From Candidatus Taylorbacteria bacterium RIFCSPLOWO2_01_FULL_45_15b (lineage in GTDB: Bacteria; Patescibacteriota; Minisyncoccia; Phycocordibacterales; 01-FULL-45-15b): a stretch of 5,662 nt of DNA. The stretch is from positions 6,168 to 11,829 of the forward strand of contig MHRX01000041.1 in NCBI GenBank assembly GCA_001822655.1. Reading direction: 5' to 3'. Below, in pieces: positions 5,646 through 5,662 of this stretch. The notes beneath the pieces are model-generated. The model was not told the DNA's origin. It saw nothing but the letters and a program-made list of their open reading frames with translations, and did not search any database. The translations under genes and the position numbers were made by a program. Each line of letters begins with the position of its first letter. The stretch's first letter is position 1.

Positions 5646-5662
5646 ACAAGAGACAGGTTAAT

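Overview
The window looks like a piece of a small bacterial genome, most likely a Candidate Phyla Radiation (Patescibacteria, Parcubacteria-like) member. This is inferred from style, not from a marker gene: a secreted glycosidase with a Pro/Thr linker and a peptidoglycan-binding repeat, a stand-alone SWIB protein, moderate GC, standard stop codons (TAA, TAG and TGA all end genes here), no good Shine-Dalgarno sites, and -10 boxes lying almost on top of start codons. No rRNA, tRNA, CRISPR array, transposase or integrase was seen.

Layout. Four genes lie on the minus strand, so the order of transcription is right to left. (1) At 3248-5086 is a six-helix ABC half-exporter with a fused ATPase domain. 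(2) At 1806-3143 is a complete FAD-dependent amine oxidase. (3) At 1513-1776 is an 87-residue SWIB-domain protein, followed by a perfect 16-bp terminator stem (1457-1498). (4) At 1-1407 is a secreted GH18 glycoside hydrolase with an intact catalytic motif; it runs off the left edge inside a C-terminal peptidoglycan-binding domain. This gene shows no ORF with both ends in the window, so a simple ORF scan misses it. To the right, 5087-5387 is a non-coding, dyad-rich divergent region, and 5388-5645 (+) is a small ORF of unknown function.

Function. The genes do not form an obvious pathway. The ABC exporter and the GH18 enzyme both act at the cell envelope. The oxidase and the SWIB protein are cytoplasmic, and the SWIB gene probably has its own extended -10 promoter overlapping the oxidase stop codon. 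The terminator after SWIB separates it from the GH18 gene, which has its own -10-like box.

The points most worth following are the leaderless-looking starts of the GH18 and ABC genes, the dyads upstream of the ABC gene, the GH18/peptidoglycan-binding architecture, and the orphan right-end ORF with a strong hairpin inside it. I see no convincing evidence of a wholly new multi-gene system.
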